A stretch of 64,000 nt of DNA, taken from assembly GCA_003481775.1 (NCBI GenBank), contig QULU01000017.1, positions 24,350-88,349 of the forward strand, read 5' to 3'. Both the position numbers and the translations under genes were made by a program. Within the stretch, counting starts at the first letter, position 1; each line of letters starts with the position of its first letter. Origin of the DNA: Clostridiaceae bacterium OM02-2AC (GTDB lineage: Bacteria > Bacillota_I > Bacilli_A > Erysipelotrichales > Erysipelotrichaceae). Below the pieces are notes generated by a model. That model was not told the origin of the DNA and ran no database searches. It was given only the letters and a program-made list of their open reading frames with translations. Shown one piece after another: positions 36,201 through 44,953 of this stretch.

Positions 36201-36548
36201 GTACTTTACAACCTGACGAATGTGAATATATCAGAGCGTCTTCGAGAAATTGCGACCATCAAGGTACTGGGCTTTTATGACAAGGAGGTCAGTGCCTATG
36301 TATACAGAGAAAACATTTTCCTGACACTGATCGGTGCACTGGCAGGACTGGTGCTGGGCATTGGACTGCACTCCTTGATCATGTCGCTGGCAGAGCTGGA
36401 TACGGTGATGTTTGGAAGAAATATCGAGAAGCTTTCCTTCCTGTATGCTGTGGCAATTACGATGGTATTCGCCATCATTGTAAATCTTGTGATGTATCGC
36501 AAGCTGAAAAAAATACCGATGGTGGAATCCTTGAAATCAGTGGAATAG
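33300..36548 (+). CDS. Large FtsX-type ABC permease with coiled-coil insert
   Basis: The 1082-residue membrane protein begins with a short cytosolic stretch and a first helix (about residues 20-38), then an extracellular MacB_PCD-like domain. A long glutamine-, glutamate- and alanine-rich coiled coil spans about residues 255-525. FtsX-type helix bundles lie near 560-690 and 950-1075, with a second extracellular domain between them. ATG 33300 is 1 nt after the ATPase stop; an upstream TTG at 33288 is less likely. Substrate is unknown; the long periplasmic-style coiled coil suggests a reach across the cell wall to a partner. Confidence 0.88.
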   Translation: MKKKALLKDTLREIRKSFGRFFSIFAIVGIGVAFFAGVRDSVPVMKNTADTYFDDYNFMDLKIMSTIGMTKEDVSAIQRVDGVAGVYGSYSMDVLNTHNNQQRVYKLLSYPMNAKAEDESYINQMRLMKGRLPQKEDECVIEHTNIKGADSRIGEMITFESGTDEKLNASLKHATYKIVGEVTMPYYLSYEKGSSAIGSGSIDNYAVIPDTNFKSSYYTEVYVTIDGAKKPNSYADAYFDIIDPKKTTITALGEERAQERFDDIKKEALAKVEAGRKEYEKNKKKYETEIKNAKEQLETASDELLVGQATLNAEKSSAERTIQEKEAQLQQSEQQLAQLKTQYTSAKGYLDTQQKKLDESLPQIQKQLAEAKAKLASLDEEIAKVDAQLQQPNLTELEKQLLQEKKEALETSRQVASPSLTMLETQISSMQEVVTMAASQLQALETQIATAQQQIETGKQQLATAKVSAQQESAAAQNKITNGQKEIALGKLELEKQEKDGAARLQEAKEKLDRSEEDINSMKTPKWYVLDRHSHYSYMDYGSAADRMGAIAKVFPLFFFLVAALVCLTTMTRMVDEERQEIGTLKALGYSKPDIAMKFVTYAAIASIIGGSFGAVIGMIVFPTVIFNAWGIMYTLPDVQLQPDIALAALAIGLASMITVAAALAACYKELVETPALLMRPKAPKNGKKILLERVPFIWKRFNFIHKVTARNIFRYKKRFLMTVIGISGCSALLVAGFGIQDSIGEIATKQYGDIFQFDVTMTYKSEAALSQKENDLKKLQEDSRVKSATSMAVYHGFYADEGEDKGIDLYVPQDVESLPTYISLRQRGSGDTISLNNDGAVITEKIAKDKHLKVGDTFPIDNGDGVKKAVKIAAITENYVGHIVYMTPTYYKSVYHKTPQSTGMFAIMKDSSEKSEQALGNAFMKKDTIDSVSFYSGIAASFQDTIASLSFIVVVLIISAGLLAFVVLYNLTNVNISERLREIATIKVLGFYDKEVSAYVYRENIFLTLIGALAGLVLGIGLHSLIMSLAELDTVMFGRNIEKLSFLYAVAITMVFAIIVNLVMYRKLKKIPMVESLKSVE

Positions 36549-36893
36549 AAAACAACAGTAAGTATGCTATATCTCTTTTCCACCTGTTCAGGATGCAAAA
36601 CATGACAGACTACCGTTGCATGAAAGCAGGTATATAAGCGATTATGCTGTATCAACGGCTTCTGTAATTCAAGTATAGGACGCCTCCTATATTGGATGTA
36701 TATGCCCTGCTCCTGTACCATTCGGTCTCTGTATCCCGGCATTTGGAAAATCTTTTATGAAAAGCATCAGCCAGCAGCTACCTTTCTGCACAGGGAGCTG
36801 CTGTTTTTCTTTTCCTGCGATACATGAAAGTCGTGGATATTTTACCTCGCTTATAGTAAAATAAAGGAACGAATGTTTGAAAGGTGGGCTTGC
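36549..36893. other. Intergenic region between ABC unit and Wadjet operon
   Basis: It contains the terminator at 36772-36813 and a candidate -10-like sequence (TATAGTAAAAT) just before the jetA ribosome binding site. No coding frame is supported. Confidence 0.4.
36772..36813 (+). terminator. Terminator upstream of Wadjet operon
   Basis: CAGCAGCT and AGCTGCTG form an 8-bp stem with a 16-nt loop followed by TTTTTCTTTT. Confidence 0.75.
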
Positions 36894-38318
36894 ATGTCCT
36901 TATTTGAAAAAATGGATCCATCCTTCTTTACCATCCTGGTATCGAAGAATCGGGATATTTATGTGGATTTGCTTTTGCAGATTCATGACTGTATCTATCG
37001 CAATCAGACCATGAGCATGGAGCGTGCCCTGCTTCAGGATTTACTGGAAGATTACGTGCAGGATAAAAAATACGAAATCGACTTCCGGGAGGAAGCGGAA
37101 TACAGCGATATCGAACAAGAGCTTCGCAGCGAAAAGGATATTTATGACAGGGATATCCAGTTTCTGTTACGATTGTTTGAGAAGCATACCTGGATCAATG
37201 TCGATTTGCATATGGATACGATGAAAAAAATGGTGTCGCTGCCCTATCACAGCCGGGTGTTTATATCCTTTGTGAATGACATTATCAAGGAGCGGGAACA
37301 GATCGGTTATCTGATTCGCATCCATGCCTCTTTAAAGGATATGGAGGACCCTGTGAAAATCGAAGACAGCTACCAGCATATTCGCAATGCGTATGCTGAC
37401 TTCAAGGAGCTGATTCTGACACTGGAACAGACCAATGCCAGAATACGGGATTATTATGCGATTCAGGTGAAAAAGGCATCCACGAAAATCTATCATGATT
37501 TCTTTGATGTGTATTATGGAGATATTGTAGAGGGCTATGTTTTTCCAACCCTTGTGGAGGACAGCTTAAAACGGTTTAAAAATCCGGTCGCTGGTATTTT
37601 GGAAACCCTTCTGCAGGAGGAAGCGCTAAAGGATAAAATTGTAGACAGTGCGGTAAGTCACTATCGTGTATCCAGCCGTGAGACCGCAAAAAAGCATATC
37701 GAGGAAATGCTGTATGCCATGTACAACGATTTAAATATCGTGGAAACACTGACTGCTCAGCTGGTGGACAGTGATGCGGGATACCGCAGGCTGGCAAAGC
37801 AGAAAATCATGTATCTGTGCAACAGCGATCAGGGACTCAAGGGAAAGCTTGTGGAGCTGCTGCATCACATGAAGGAAGAGCCGCAAAGAGTGTGTGAGCT
37901 GGTAAGCGAAACCATCAATGTCCAACAGACCCGCTACATGGAACGTGATGAGGTGTACACCTTTGAGCGACGCAGGCGAAAGGATGAGCGGGAGGTGATG
38001 ACCTTCACCTTTGAAGAGAGCACCCAGAATCAGGAGGAGCTTGAAAAACGCATCGGCTTTGACCGTTATTCCCGCTTTACCCGTGAAAGCATATCGGCTT
38101 ACTATGCAGAGAAGCTGCATGGGGAAACCGTTGGAAAGCTGAAGGATATCGGGGTTAAGGATATGGATGACTATATCCGCTCCATCCTGGTATATGTATA
38201 TGGAAGAGACCGCAAAATGGATGTGCGGGCAACGCTGCTTCCAAATCAGACGGAAGGTATTACAGAGGGGGATTTTCATTATCCCAATCTGTTGATTAAA
38301 AGGAAGGTAACAAAATGA
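36894..38318 (+). CDS. jetA: Wadjet protein JetA (DUF5716; MukF/MksF-like kleisin)
   Basis: The 474-residue protein matches the JetA (DUF5716) family, the kleisin subunit of Wadjet / Mks condensin complexes, which recognise and destroy small circular DNA such as plasmids. The N-terminus MSLFEKMDPSFFTILVSKNRDIYVDLL is characteristic, and the protein is largely helical with EEAEYSDIEQELRSEKDIYDR and a C-terminal winged-helix-like part. ATG 36894 is chosen for the GAAAGGTGG site upstream; ATG 36873 is an alternative. It overlaps jetB by 4 nt. Confidence 0.85.
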   Translation: MSLFEKMDPSFFTILVSKNRDIYVDLLLQIHDCIYRNQTMSMERALLQDLLEDYVQDKKYEIDFREEAEYSDIEQELRSEKDIYDRDIQFLLRLFEKHTWINVDLHMDTMKKMVSLPYHSRVFISFVNDIIKEREQIGYLIRIHASLKDMEDPVKIEDSYQHIRNAYADFKELILTLEQTNARIRDYYAIQVKKASTKIYHDFFDVYYGDIVEGYVFPTLVEDSLKRFKNPVAGILETLLQEEALKDKIVDSAVSHYRVSSRETAKKHIEEMLYAMYNDLNIVETLTAQLVDSDAGYRRLAKQKIMYLCNSDQGLKGKLVELLHHMKEEPQRVCELVSETINVQQTRYMERDEVYTFERRRRKDEREVMTFTFEESTQNQEELEKRIGFDRYSRFTRESISAYYAEKLHGETVGKLKDIGVKDMDDYIRSILVYVYGRDRKMDVRATLLPNQTEGITEGDFHYPNLLIKRKVTK

Positions 38319-38983
38319 AGGTAGAACAACTGGATCTGAAAGACCGTGAGGAATTCGGACGAATCGTCAATATCCTGCTGGCAGAGAACTGCGTCTACCA
38401 GTATGCGAGAATTAAGCAGTTTGAAAAAAAGGAACGAAATGCAGACTATGTGTTCATCAATGAACACTGGGAGTGCTTTGAGGAATATCTTCGCTATGCG
38501 GGGTGGCTGCTATGTAAGGAGCGTTCTTCTTATATGGGAATGCTGTATCTGGTCAATGAGCGGGAGGACTGTAGCTGCCGCTATCGTCTGACAAAGCTGG
38601 AAACACAGCTGTTACTGATCCTACGCAATTACTATGAGGAGAAAATGCTGGAGCTGGATGCATCTCTTACCATACGTATTTCTGTCAACGAGCTGCTGCG
38701 GCTGCTGGTCGATGTGTTTGCGATGGTGAGTGTGAAGCCCTCCATGCAGAATATCCATGCGGCATTGCAGTCCCTGCAAAGGCTGAATGTCATTCAGAAA
38801 TATGCACAGGGTGAGGAAGAGCTGATTTGGGTACTTCCTTATATCACCTGTGTTCTAACACCGAAGCGGGTGGAGGAAATTCTGATGAAGCTGCGAAATG
38901 AGGAAGGAGAGGAAGACGATGAAGCTGAAGAGAATGCTGCTGATCAACTGGCTGTATTACGAGAAGACGATCCTGAGCTTTGA
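38315..38983 (+). CDS. jetB: Wadjet protein JetB (DUF4194; MukE/MksE-like)
   Basis: The 222-residue protein is the KITE-type subunit that binds the JetA kleisin. Family features include DREEFGRIVNILLAENCVYQYA at the start, a helical-winged middle and LNVIQKYAQGEEELIWVLPYITCVL near residue 170. The C-terminal 30 residues are very acidic (EEGEEDDEAEENAADQ). It overlaps jetA by ATGA and jetC by 65 nt, so expression of the three is tightly coupled. Confidence 0.85.
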   Translation: MKVEQLDLKDREEFGRIVNILLAENCVYQYARIKQFEKKERNADYVFINEHWECFEEYLRYAGWLLCKERSSYMGMLYLVNEREDCSCRYRLTKLETQLLLILRNYYEEKMLELDASLTIRISVNELLRLLVDVFAMVSVKPSMQNIHAALQSLQRLNVIQKYAQGEEELIWVLPYITCVLTPKRVEEILMKLRNEEGEEDDEAEENAADQLAVLREDDPEL

Positions 38984-41900
38984 GGATATCGTCTTTCTAA
39001 GCGGTAAGACCGGAGAGGGAAAGTCAGCGCTGATCGATGCGATGCAGCTGGTCATTCTGGGGCGAACCGACAATTCTATTTTTAATAAATCCGCGAATGA
39101 TAAAACAACGCGTGATTTGATGGGATATTTAAAGGGCAAGTACAAGGATGGTACCTTTAAGCGTGATAAGGGGATGTTCAGTACCCATTTGTGTATGGAA
39201 TTTGAGGATGAACAGCAGCGCTCTTACTGCTTCGGTATCGTATTTGATGTAAGCGGGGCTACGCGTGGGGATATGGAGCATCGTTATTATATGATGAATC
39301 AGCCGATTCCCGGACATTGCTTTATGGATGAGGGAACCGTATTCAATATTCGGCGTATGAAGAAGCTGCTGGACAGCTATCAGGATCGCAGCTGCCGTTT
39401 CTTTACGACGCATATGGACTATAAGAATTATTTTCGTCAGCGGATGCTCATAAAGGATCAGCGGTTTTTCGATGTGTTCAAGATGGCGGTTGCATATACA
39501 CCGATGATGAATATTTCCGAATTTATCGTAAAGAATGTCTGTCAGGAGGAGGAAGACCTGAATCTGGAAGAAATGCAGGAGGAAATTCAGGATTACCGGC
39601 AGATGAAGGAACAGTTGGAAACCGTACAGCAGAAAAAGGCACAGCTTTCCATAATTCATGAGCAGTATACGAATATCTGTGAGGAGCAGGGGCGTGCTGC
39701 GGACTTACGTATGGAGCAGGAGGCAGCTGCATATCACGGCATTATGGTGGAGCATGCGGAGGCTGCCGCTCAGTATGAGGCATTTACGAAGGGTTATCAG
39801 CGGCTGACGCAGGAATCCAGAGAGGTGGAGGAGCAGCGGACATTGCTGGAACAGAATATCGAAGCCTTACGGGACGCACGCAGAGATAATGCGGCAGATA
39901 TTCTGGAACGCAGGATACAGGCGCATCTGGAACAGCAAACGACCCTGCAAAGAGACACGGCAGCCGTGCAGCAGCAGCTTGTCGCGAAGGGGGAATTTCT
40001 GGAGGAACAGCTTGCGCAGCTGGAGGAAATCGAGGATTATGACGGCCTACAGCTGGAGGACTTCGATCTATCCGCAATAAAGCTGGCAGTACATAAATCC
40101 ATTCATGCGGCACAGCAGCTATCTGCCTTTGATTTGGAAGCATATGCAACGATTCAAAAACAGCTACAGCAGATTGCGGATTACCTGTCCTCCGTGCGCG
40201 GAACCATGCAGCATACATTGCAGGAATGCAAGGAGGAGCTTTCCACACTCGCTGTCAACCGCAGGGAGCTGGAAGCCGGCAAGAAGACATATCCGAAAAA
40301 GCTGCTCGTTTTAAAGCAGGAGCTGGAGGAACGGCTTTGTCAGCAGGTGGGAAGACCGGTGGAGGTATGCATACTCGCAGACCTGTTCAGTATTCAGGAG
40401 GAAGCATGGACAAATGCGATTGAAGGCTATATCCATAACCAGAAGCTGAATCTGGTGGTGGAAGCAGAATATTTCATGGATGCCTATCGTATTTATCGCT
40501 CCATCAAGGAAGAAAAGAAGATTCACACCTATTCGATCGTGGATATCGCCAAGGCAAAGCCGGGAAACCGTCCGCATGTTAAAACGCTGTATGACTGTGT
40601 GCGGGTGGAGCGTGAGGATGTGCGTCCCTATGTGGAATATCTGCTGGGAAGGGTTGTCTGCTGTGAAGCGGAGGAAACTTTAAGAAGCTATCCGGTAAGC
40701 ATTACGAGTGATTGCATGCTGTATAGCGGGTATGCGGTAACGCATATGAATCCGGACTTGTATAAGGTACCATTTATTGGTTCCGATTCCATAGAAAAGC
40801 AGCTGCAGGAGCTGATCATCCACCAGCAGAAGCTTACCTCCTCCTGCCGCAGGCTGGAAACCGTCACAAAGACGTTAGCGGGTGTACATCTGCAAACTGT
40901 CATCAGTGATGACTTTATCCGTCAGCTGGAAGACGGTCTGCGCAAGGCCAGAGAAGTAGAGCAGCTGGAGCAAAAGGTAAAAGAGCTGCGCAAAGCCCAG
41001 ACACCGGAGTCTTTGCAGGAGCTGCTAGTGCTGGATCAAAAGCTTGAGGAAGCAAAGAAAAAGAAAAATGAGCTGTACATGTTGCAGGTAGAACAGGGAA
41101 GTCGACGCCGCAAGCTGGAAGAGGATATGCAGATATGCAATGCGCGTATGCAGGAGCTGCAGCAGCGTCAAAAGGAAATTCAAAAGCCCGAGCATGGTAT
41201 TCCAAACGCCATTGCCGTCATCACGACAACAGATGCTATTCGCAGGAAACAGAAACAGCTTGAAGAAGCACTGCGGGAGTTGAACAGCCGGATTGAGCTT
41301 TCCAAGCAGGAGCTGATTACGAAGAAAACCCATTATAATGATACCTTCCGTATTGCTCTTAATCCGAATTTTCTATGCGATGATTATGAACGGGAATATG
41401 AAAAGCATTCGGATAATATCGTTGAGGACTATATCGACAAGTGCCGTCTGGCACAGCAAAAGGCCTATGAATGCTTCCAGAATAATTTCTTTAGTGCAAT
41501 CAACAGCAAAATCGAAAATGTCCGCATGCAGATTGACCGCTTGAACCGTTCTATACGCAAGCATAAATTCGGACGCTCCAGCTATGAATTTGTGTGTACC
41601 TGCAATGAGGACTATCGTGAGTATTACAATCTGATTACCAATAAGGAATTAAACGGTCATAATCTGTTGAATACAACGGTGTATGAGGAAAATGAGGAGC
41701 TGATTCATGAGCTGTTTGATAAGATTTCCTCCCTATCCTCCATGCAGGACCCAAAGAAATATCAGGAGCTTCAAAAAGAGGTGCAGCTGCTTTCCCGCTT
41801 TACCACCTATCTGAAGTTTGATATTCTGGAAAACGGCAATTCGCTGCGTGCCACGATCGGCTCCAGCTCCGGTGGAGAAACGCAGACCCCGTTTTATGTA

Positions 41901-42215
41901 GCCGTGCTGGTATCACTGTTTAGTGTATATGATGCAGGAAACGACGGTTTGCAGCTTGCCATCTTTGATGAAGCATTCGACAAAATGGATAACGAACGGA
42001 TTGAGGAATGCATCTATCTGTTGAAATCCCTCGGTTTTCAGGCAATCATCGTAACTCCTACCGACAAGATATCCAATCTGAGCAAGGTTGCGGATGCGAC
42101 GCTGATAGCGACAACGGACGAGAAAAACGGACAGCGGGTGTCCACTGTTCAGAAATGGAGTCAGAAAGAAACAAGAACACTTCCGGATATGGAAGGGATA
42201 CAGGGGGAAGCATAG
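38919..42215 (+). CDS. jetC: Wadjet protein JetC (SMC-like ATPase; MukB/MksB-like)
   Basis: The 1098-residue SMC-family ATPase is the motor of the Wadjet complex. Walker A is SGKTGEGKSA near residues 28-37; long glutamine- and glutamate-rich coiled coils follow to about 960, with a hinge near 480-600; the C-terminal head has the signature SSGGETQTPF and Walker B QLAIFDEAFDKMDNERIEE. The start at 38919 follows AGGAAGGAGAGG inside jetB. All catalytic motifs look intact. A terminator follows at 42253, and no jetD nuclease gene is found next to it. Confidence 0.88.
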   Translation: MKLKRMLLINWLYYEKTILSFEDIVFLSGKTGEGKSALIDAMQLVILGRTDNSIFNKSANDKTTRDLMGYLKGKYKDGTFKRDKGMFSTHLCMEFEDEQQRSYCFGIVFDVSGATRGDMEHRYYMMNQPIPGHCFMDEGTVFNIRRMKKLLDSYQDRSCRFFTTHMDYKNYFRQRMLIKDQRFFDVFKMAVAYTPMMNISEFIVKNVCQEEEDLNLEEMQEEIQDYRQMKEQLETVQQKKAQLSIIHEQYTNICEEQGRAADLRMEQEAAAYHGIMVEHAEAAAQYEAFTKGYQRLTQESREVEEQRTLLEQNIEALRDARRDNAADILERRIQAHLEQQTTLQRDTAAVQQQLVAKGEFLEEQLAQLEEIEDYDGLQLEDFDLSAIKLAVHKSIHAAQQLSAFDLEAYATIQKQLQQIADYLSSVRGTMQHTLQECKEELSTLAVNRRELEAGKKTYPKKLLVLKQELEERLCQQVGRPVEVCILADLFSIQEEAWTNAIEGYIHNQKLNLVVEAEYFMDAYRIYRSIKEEKKIHTYSIVDIAKAKPGNRPHVKTLYDCVRVEREDVRPYVEYLLGRVVCCEAEETLRSYPVSITSDCMLYSGYAVTHMNPDLYKVPFIGSDSIEKQLQELIIHQQKLTSSCRRLETVTKTLAGVHLQTVISDDFIRQLEDGLRKAREVEQLEQKVKELRKAQTPESLQELLVLDQKLEEAKKKKNELYMLQVEQGSRRRKLEEDMQICNARMQELQQRQKEIQKPEHGIPNAIAVITTTDAIRRKQKQLEEALRELNSRIELSKQELITKKTHYNDTFRIALNPNFLCDDYEREYEKHSDNIVEDYIDKCRLAQQKAYECFQNNFFSAINSKIENVRMQIDRLNRSIRKHKFGRSSYEFVCTCNEDYREYYNLITNKELNGHNLLNTTVYEENEELIHELFDKISSLSSMQDPKKYQELQKEVQLLSRFTTYLKFDILENGNSLRATIGSSSGGETQTPFYVAVLVSLFSVYDAGNDGLQLAIFDEAFDKMDNERIEECIYLLKSLGFQAIIVTPTDKISNLSKVADATLIATTDEKNGQRVSTVQKWSQKETRTLPDMEGIQGEA

Positions 42216-42252
42216 GAGTCGAAAAAGCCACTGGTAACATGATGGATTGATG

Positions 42253-42311
42253 AAAGGAAGCGAAACCCGACAGTACGCTGTGCTGACATGGGGTATCCGG
42301 CTTCCTTTTTT
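42253..42311 (+). terminator. Terminator after jetC
   Basis: AAAGGAAGC pairs with GCTTCCTTT across an inner hairpin and is followed by TTTTTT. It closes the Wadjet operon only 38 nt after jetC, leaving no room for jetD in the unit. Confidence 0.75.
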
Positions 42312-42495
42312 CGATACCGAAAAATAAAATGCAGACCACGCTACCGCAAGAGAACGCTTTATGGGATACAAAAAGGGTATGCTGTAAACAGTATCTGTTC
42401 TGTTCATAAGCAATGAAAGCCTATGGAATACAACACATTGGCAGGCACAGCTTACTTTAATATAGTATAATAAAACCAGAAAGGAAGGTACCTGT

Positions 42496-42717
42496 ATGTA
42501 TCAAAATTATGATCATGTTTGCTGTCCATCCTGCGGAAGCAGGAATCTGCGCATTATTGAGGAGCGAAGCAAGGAAAGCTATAATCTGCCAAGTGGCATT
42601 CTGGGGGCTATCTGCTTTGGCCCGATCGGGATGCTGTGCGGACTGTGCTGTGCCGATGGTGAACGCAGAAGGACCATCTGCATCTGCAATGACTGCGGTA
42701 CCAGATTTAATCGATGA
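42496..42717 (+). CDS. Small double zinc-ribbon protein with hydrophobic centre
   Basis: The 73-residue protein has two CxxC pairs, CCPSCG at the N-terminus and CNDCG at the C-terminus, that can form one zinc ribbon around a glycine-rich hydrophobic centre (GILGAICFGPIGMLCGLCC). This layout recalls LITAF-like membrane-inserted zinc-ribbon proteins. AAGGAAGG precedes the ATG. Its stop overlaps the DUF2085 start, so the two are coupled. Confidence 0.7.
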   Translation: MYQNYDHVCCPSCGSRNLRIIEERSKESYNLPSGILGAICFGPIGMLCGLCCADGERRRTICICNDCGTRFNR

Positions 42718-43055
42718 ATCCGGATCGCATCTGGCTTTCTCTGATGCATCTGTTTTCCCATTCTTGTCATCAGAAAGCAGAACGCAGCTTCTTTATCCAT
42801 GGTTATCAGTGTCCCGTATGTGCAAGATGCAGCGGACTGTATATCGGCTATGGCTTTGGCATACTGCTGTGGATGCGTTCCATAACGCTGCCGCTTGCGG
42901 TTTATGGTCTGTTTATGCTATGTATGCTGAGCGACTGGGGACTTCAGGCGGCAGATATACTTCCATCTACGAATGCGCGAAGATTTTTGACCGGGTTGCT
43001 ATGCGGTATCGCAGTAATTGGTATTCTTCATGTACTGCTGCAGGCTGTTTTTTGA
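42714..43055 (+). CDS. DUF2085 family membrane protein
   Basis: The 113-residue protein shows the DUF2085 signature: HSCHQKAERSFFIHGYQCPVCARCSGLYIGYGFG, here with conserved His and Cys residues, followed by three hydrophobic helices. The family is uncharacterised; the cysteine and histidine cluster may bind a metal at the membrane face. It overlaps the zinc-ribbon gene by 4 nt. Confidence 0.82.
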   Translation: MNPDRIWLSLMHLFSHSCHQKAERSFFIHGYQCPVCARCSGLYIGYGFGILLWMRSITLPLAVYGLFMLCMLSDWGLQAADILPSTNARRFLTGLLCGIAVIGILHVLLQAVF

Positions 43056-43129
43056 AAATTGTATATGATGATTGTGCAGACGGAAATAAAATCAAAAGGT
43101 TGATCGTATAGAAGGAAAGGAGTGGTAAT

Positions 43130-43972
43130 ATGCAAAAGAAACAGGAGGATCTGCGTACAAAGAAGCGCTCGGATATCCGGCTGATGCTGGGAGGCTGGTA
43201 TTATACGTGGTGCAGATATCTTGCATGGCATACAACAAAACGGCAGTTTGCCAGCGAACATGGACAAAAGAACTATCCCTATGTCTGCTTTCAGCATAAA
43301 AGTCTGCTGAAGCGGAATCTGACAAAGGAAGAGGAAGTTTATCAGGAGAATAAAATCATGAACCTTCGCCTTGCGGTGGAGAAGTTGGACGGTATCATCG
43401 TCTATCCGCAGGAAACGCTGAGCTATTGGAAAACGATAGGGAAGCCGACGGCTTCCAAAGGCTATAGGGAAGGCATGATGCTAAAGGAGGGAACGATTGT
43501 ATACGGCATCGGAGGCGGGCTGTGCCAGCTGTCCAATCTGCTGTTCTGGATTACGATACATACACCGCTGGAGGTTGTGGAGCGTCACCGTCATGGATAT
43601 GATGTATTTCCGGATGCCAATCGTACACAGCCCTTCGGCAGTGGGGCTACCTGCTTTTATCCCTATGGTGATCTGATGATCGTCAACCCGACCCAACAGC
43701 CCTTTCAGCTGCGGCTTCATGTGGGAAAGACTCATCTGCATGGAGAATGGAGGACGCTGCATCCCCTGCAGGTACGCTATGACATTGTCGAGCGCAATCA
43801 TGAAATGCGGCGGGAATGGTGGGGTGGCTACAGCCGTCATAATCAGCTCTATCGTTTAACGCTGTCTCAGGAGGGGACGCTTCTGGAGGAGCAGCTGGTT
43901 GCTGAAAACCACGCAATGATGATGTATCAGCCGCTGCTGGATGCGTCGGTAAAGGATGGGCAAAGCTGCTGA
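43130..43972 (+). CDS. VanW family protein
   Basis: The 280-residue protein contains the VanW domain: LDGIIVYPQETLSYWKTIGKPTASKGYREGMML, GIGGGLCQLSNLLFWITIHTPLEVVERHRHGYDVFPD and FGSGATCFYPYGDL. VanW is an accessory gene in some vancomycin-resistance clusters, but chromosomal homologues without van genes are common in Firmicutes, and no vanHAX genes are present here. No signal peptide is obvious. AAGGAGTGG precedes the ATG. Confidence 0.88.
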   Translation: MQKKQEDLRTKKRSDIRLMLGGWYYTWCRYLAWHTTKRQFASEHGQKNYPYVCFQHKSLLKRNLTKEEEVYQENKIMNLRLAVEKLDGIIVYPQETLSYWKTIGKPTASKGYREGMMLKEGTIVYGIGGGLCQLSNLLFWITIHTPLEVVERHRHGYDVFPDANRTQPFGSGATCFYPYGDLMIVNPTQQPFQLRLHVGKTHLHGEWRTLHPLQVRYDIVERNHEMRREWWGGYSRHNQLYRLTLSQEGTLLEEQLVAENHAMMMYQPLLDASVKDGQSC

Positions 43973-44037
43973 TATGAAACACTTTGACGATGATATGAGA
44001 AGAAATGTTCGATGTTAATTGCAAAGGAGGAGACTAT

Positions 44038-44496
44038 ATGAAGGATTTCTGTGAGGCTTTACAAAGCGGTAAAAGAAGTGCAGTGATTCCTGAGGAGGAT
44101 GATTACTTTGGAAAGCTGATCGGCAGCTGGCGCATTGCGTATAAGGATAATGCAACAGGCACAGTACGAAAAGGAGAATGGCATTTTTCAAGGGTGCTGG
44201 AAGGAATGGCAGTACAGGATGTGATTGTATTACCGGGCTTTGAATATGGAACGACACTGCGCATATACAATCCAGATACTCGGGCATGGGAAATCGCCTA
44301 TGGCTACACGGGGAGAATCATGCACTTTGAAGCAAGAAAACAAAAGAACAGGATCATTCTGACCAATCGGGAAGATGAGCATAGAAAATGGGTGTTTGCT
44401 GAGATTGCAGACAATCACTTCCACTGGCAGGACATAATGGTAAAGGCGGATGGAGAGTGGCAGGTCAATTATGATCTGTATGCCGAAAGGCTGTAA
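44038..44496 (+). CDS. DUF1579-like beta-barrel protein of unknown function
   Basis: The 152-residue soluble protein has a lipocalin-like pattern of alternating strands (LIGSWRIAYKDNATGTVRKGEWHFSRVLEGMAVQDVIVLP, then WQVNYDLYAERL at the end). It resembles proteins annotated as DUF1579 or related ligand-binding barrels. ATG 44038 follows AAAGGAGGAG; the frame is open to 44005. No catalytic motif is recognised. Confidence 0.65.
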   Translation: MKDFCEALQSGKRSAVIPEEDDYFGKLIGSWRIAYKDNATGTVRKGEWHFSRVLEGMAVQDVIVLPGFEYGTTLRIYNPDTRAWEIAYGYTGRIMHFEARKQKNRIILTNREDEHRKWVFAEIADNHFHWQDIMVKADGEWQVNYDLYAERL

Positions 44497-44653
44497 GGGT
44501 CTTTGTATACACTGACTAAGCCTGAAAACGCAGTCACGGACAATACAAACAGGACCTGTGGGCTAGAAAGCGTGCAGCAGCTTGCGCGTATATATAAAGA
44601 AGGCTCGGCGTTACAATACATGTCTATAAATTAGTCACAAAAGGAGAAAACGA

Positions 44654-44953
44654 ATGGAACAGTATATGTATATGATGATGCTTGAAAAAAGCAAAACCTA
44701 TAACAGAATGACGAAAAAGGCAGTCATTGCGCATGTGGAAAACATCAAAAGACTGGATGATGCGGGGAAATTGGAAATCTGCGGTGTGTTTAAGGGATAT
44801 CCGGGAATGGCAGGTATGTATATTCTGAAAACGGACAGTCGTGAGGAAGCGGAAGCGCTATGCAAACAGGAACCACTGGTGGTCCAAGGCTATGCCACCT
44901 ATAAGCTGGTTACTCTGCAAATAGCGAATCGTGATAATAATTATCTGTTATGA
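44654..44953 (+). CDS. YciI-like protein
   Basis: The 99-residue protein is a ferredoxin-like-fold YciI domain: MYMMMLEKSKTYNRMTKKAVIAHVENIKRLDDAGKLEICG and MYILKTDSREEAEALCKQEPLV. The family's conserved histidine lies in AHVENI and the acidic residue in DSREEAE. Function in cells is unclear. AAAAGGAG precedes the ATG. A candidate terminator follows at 45041. Confidence 0.75.
   Translation: MEQYMYMMMLEKSKTYNRMTKKAVIAHVENIKRLDDAGKLEICGVFKGYPGMAGMYILKTDSREEAEALCKQEPLVVQGYATYKLVTLQIANRDNNYLL

Noticed and set aside
43130..43972. Vancomycin-resistance cluster
   Set aside because: Only a VanW-family gene is present; there are no vanH, ligase or vanX genes and VanW homologues are common in sensitive Firmicutes.
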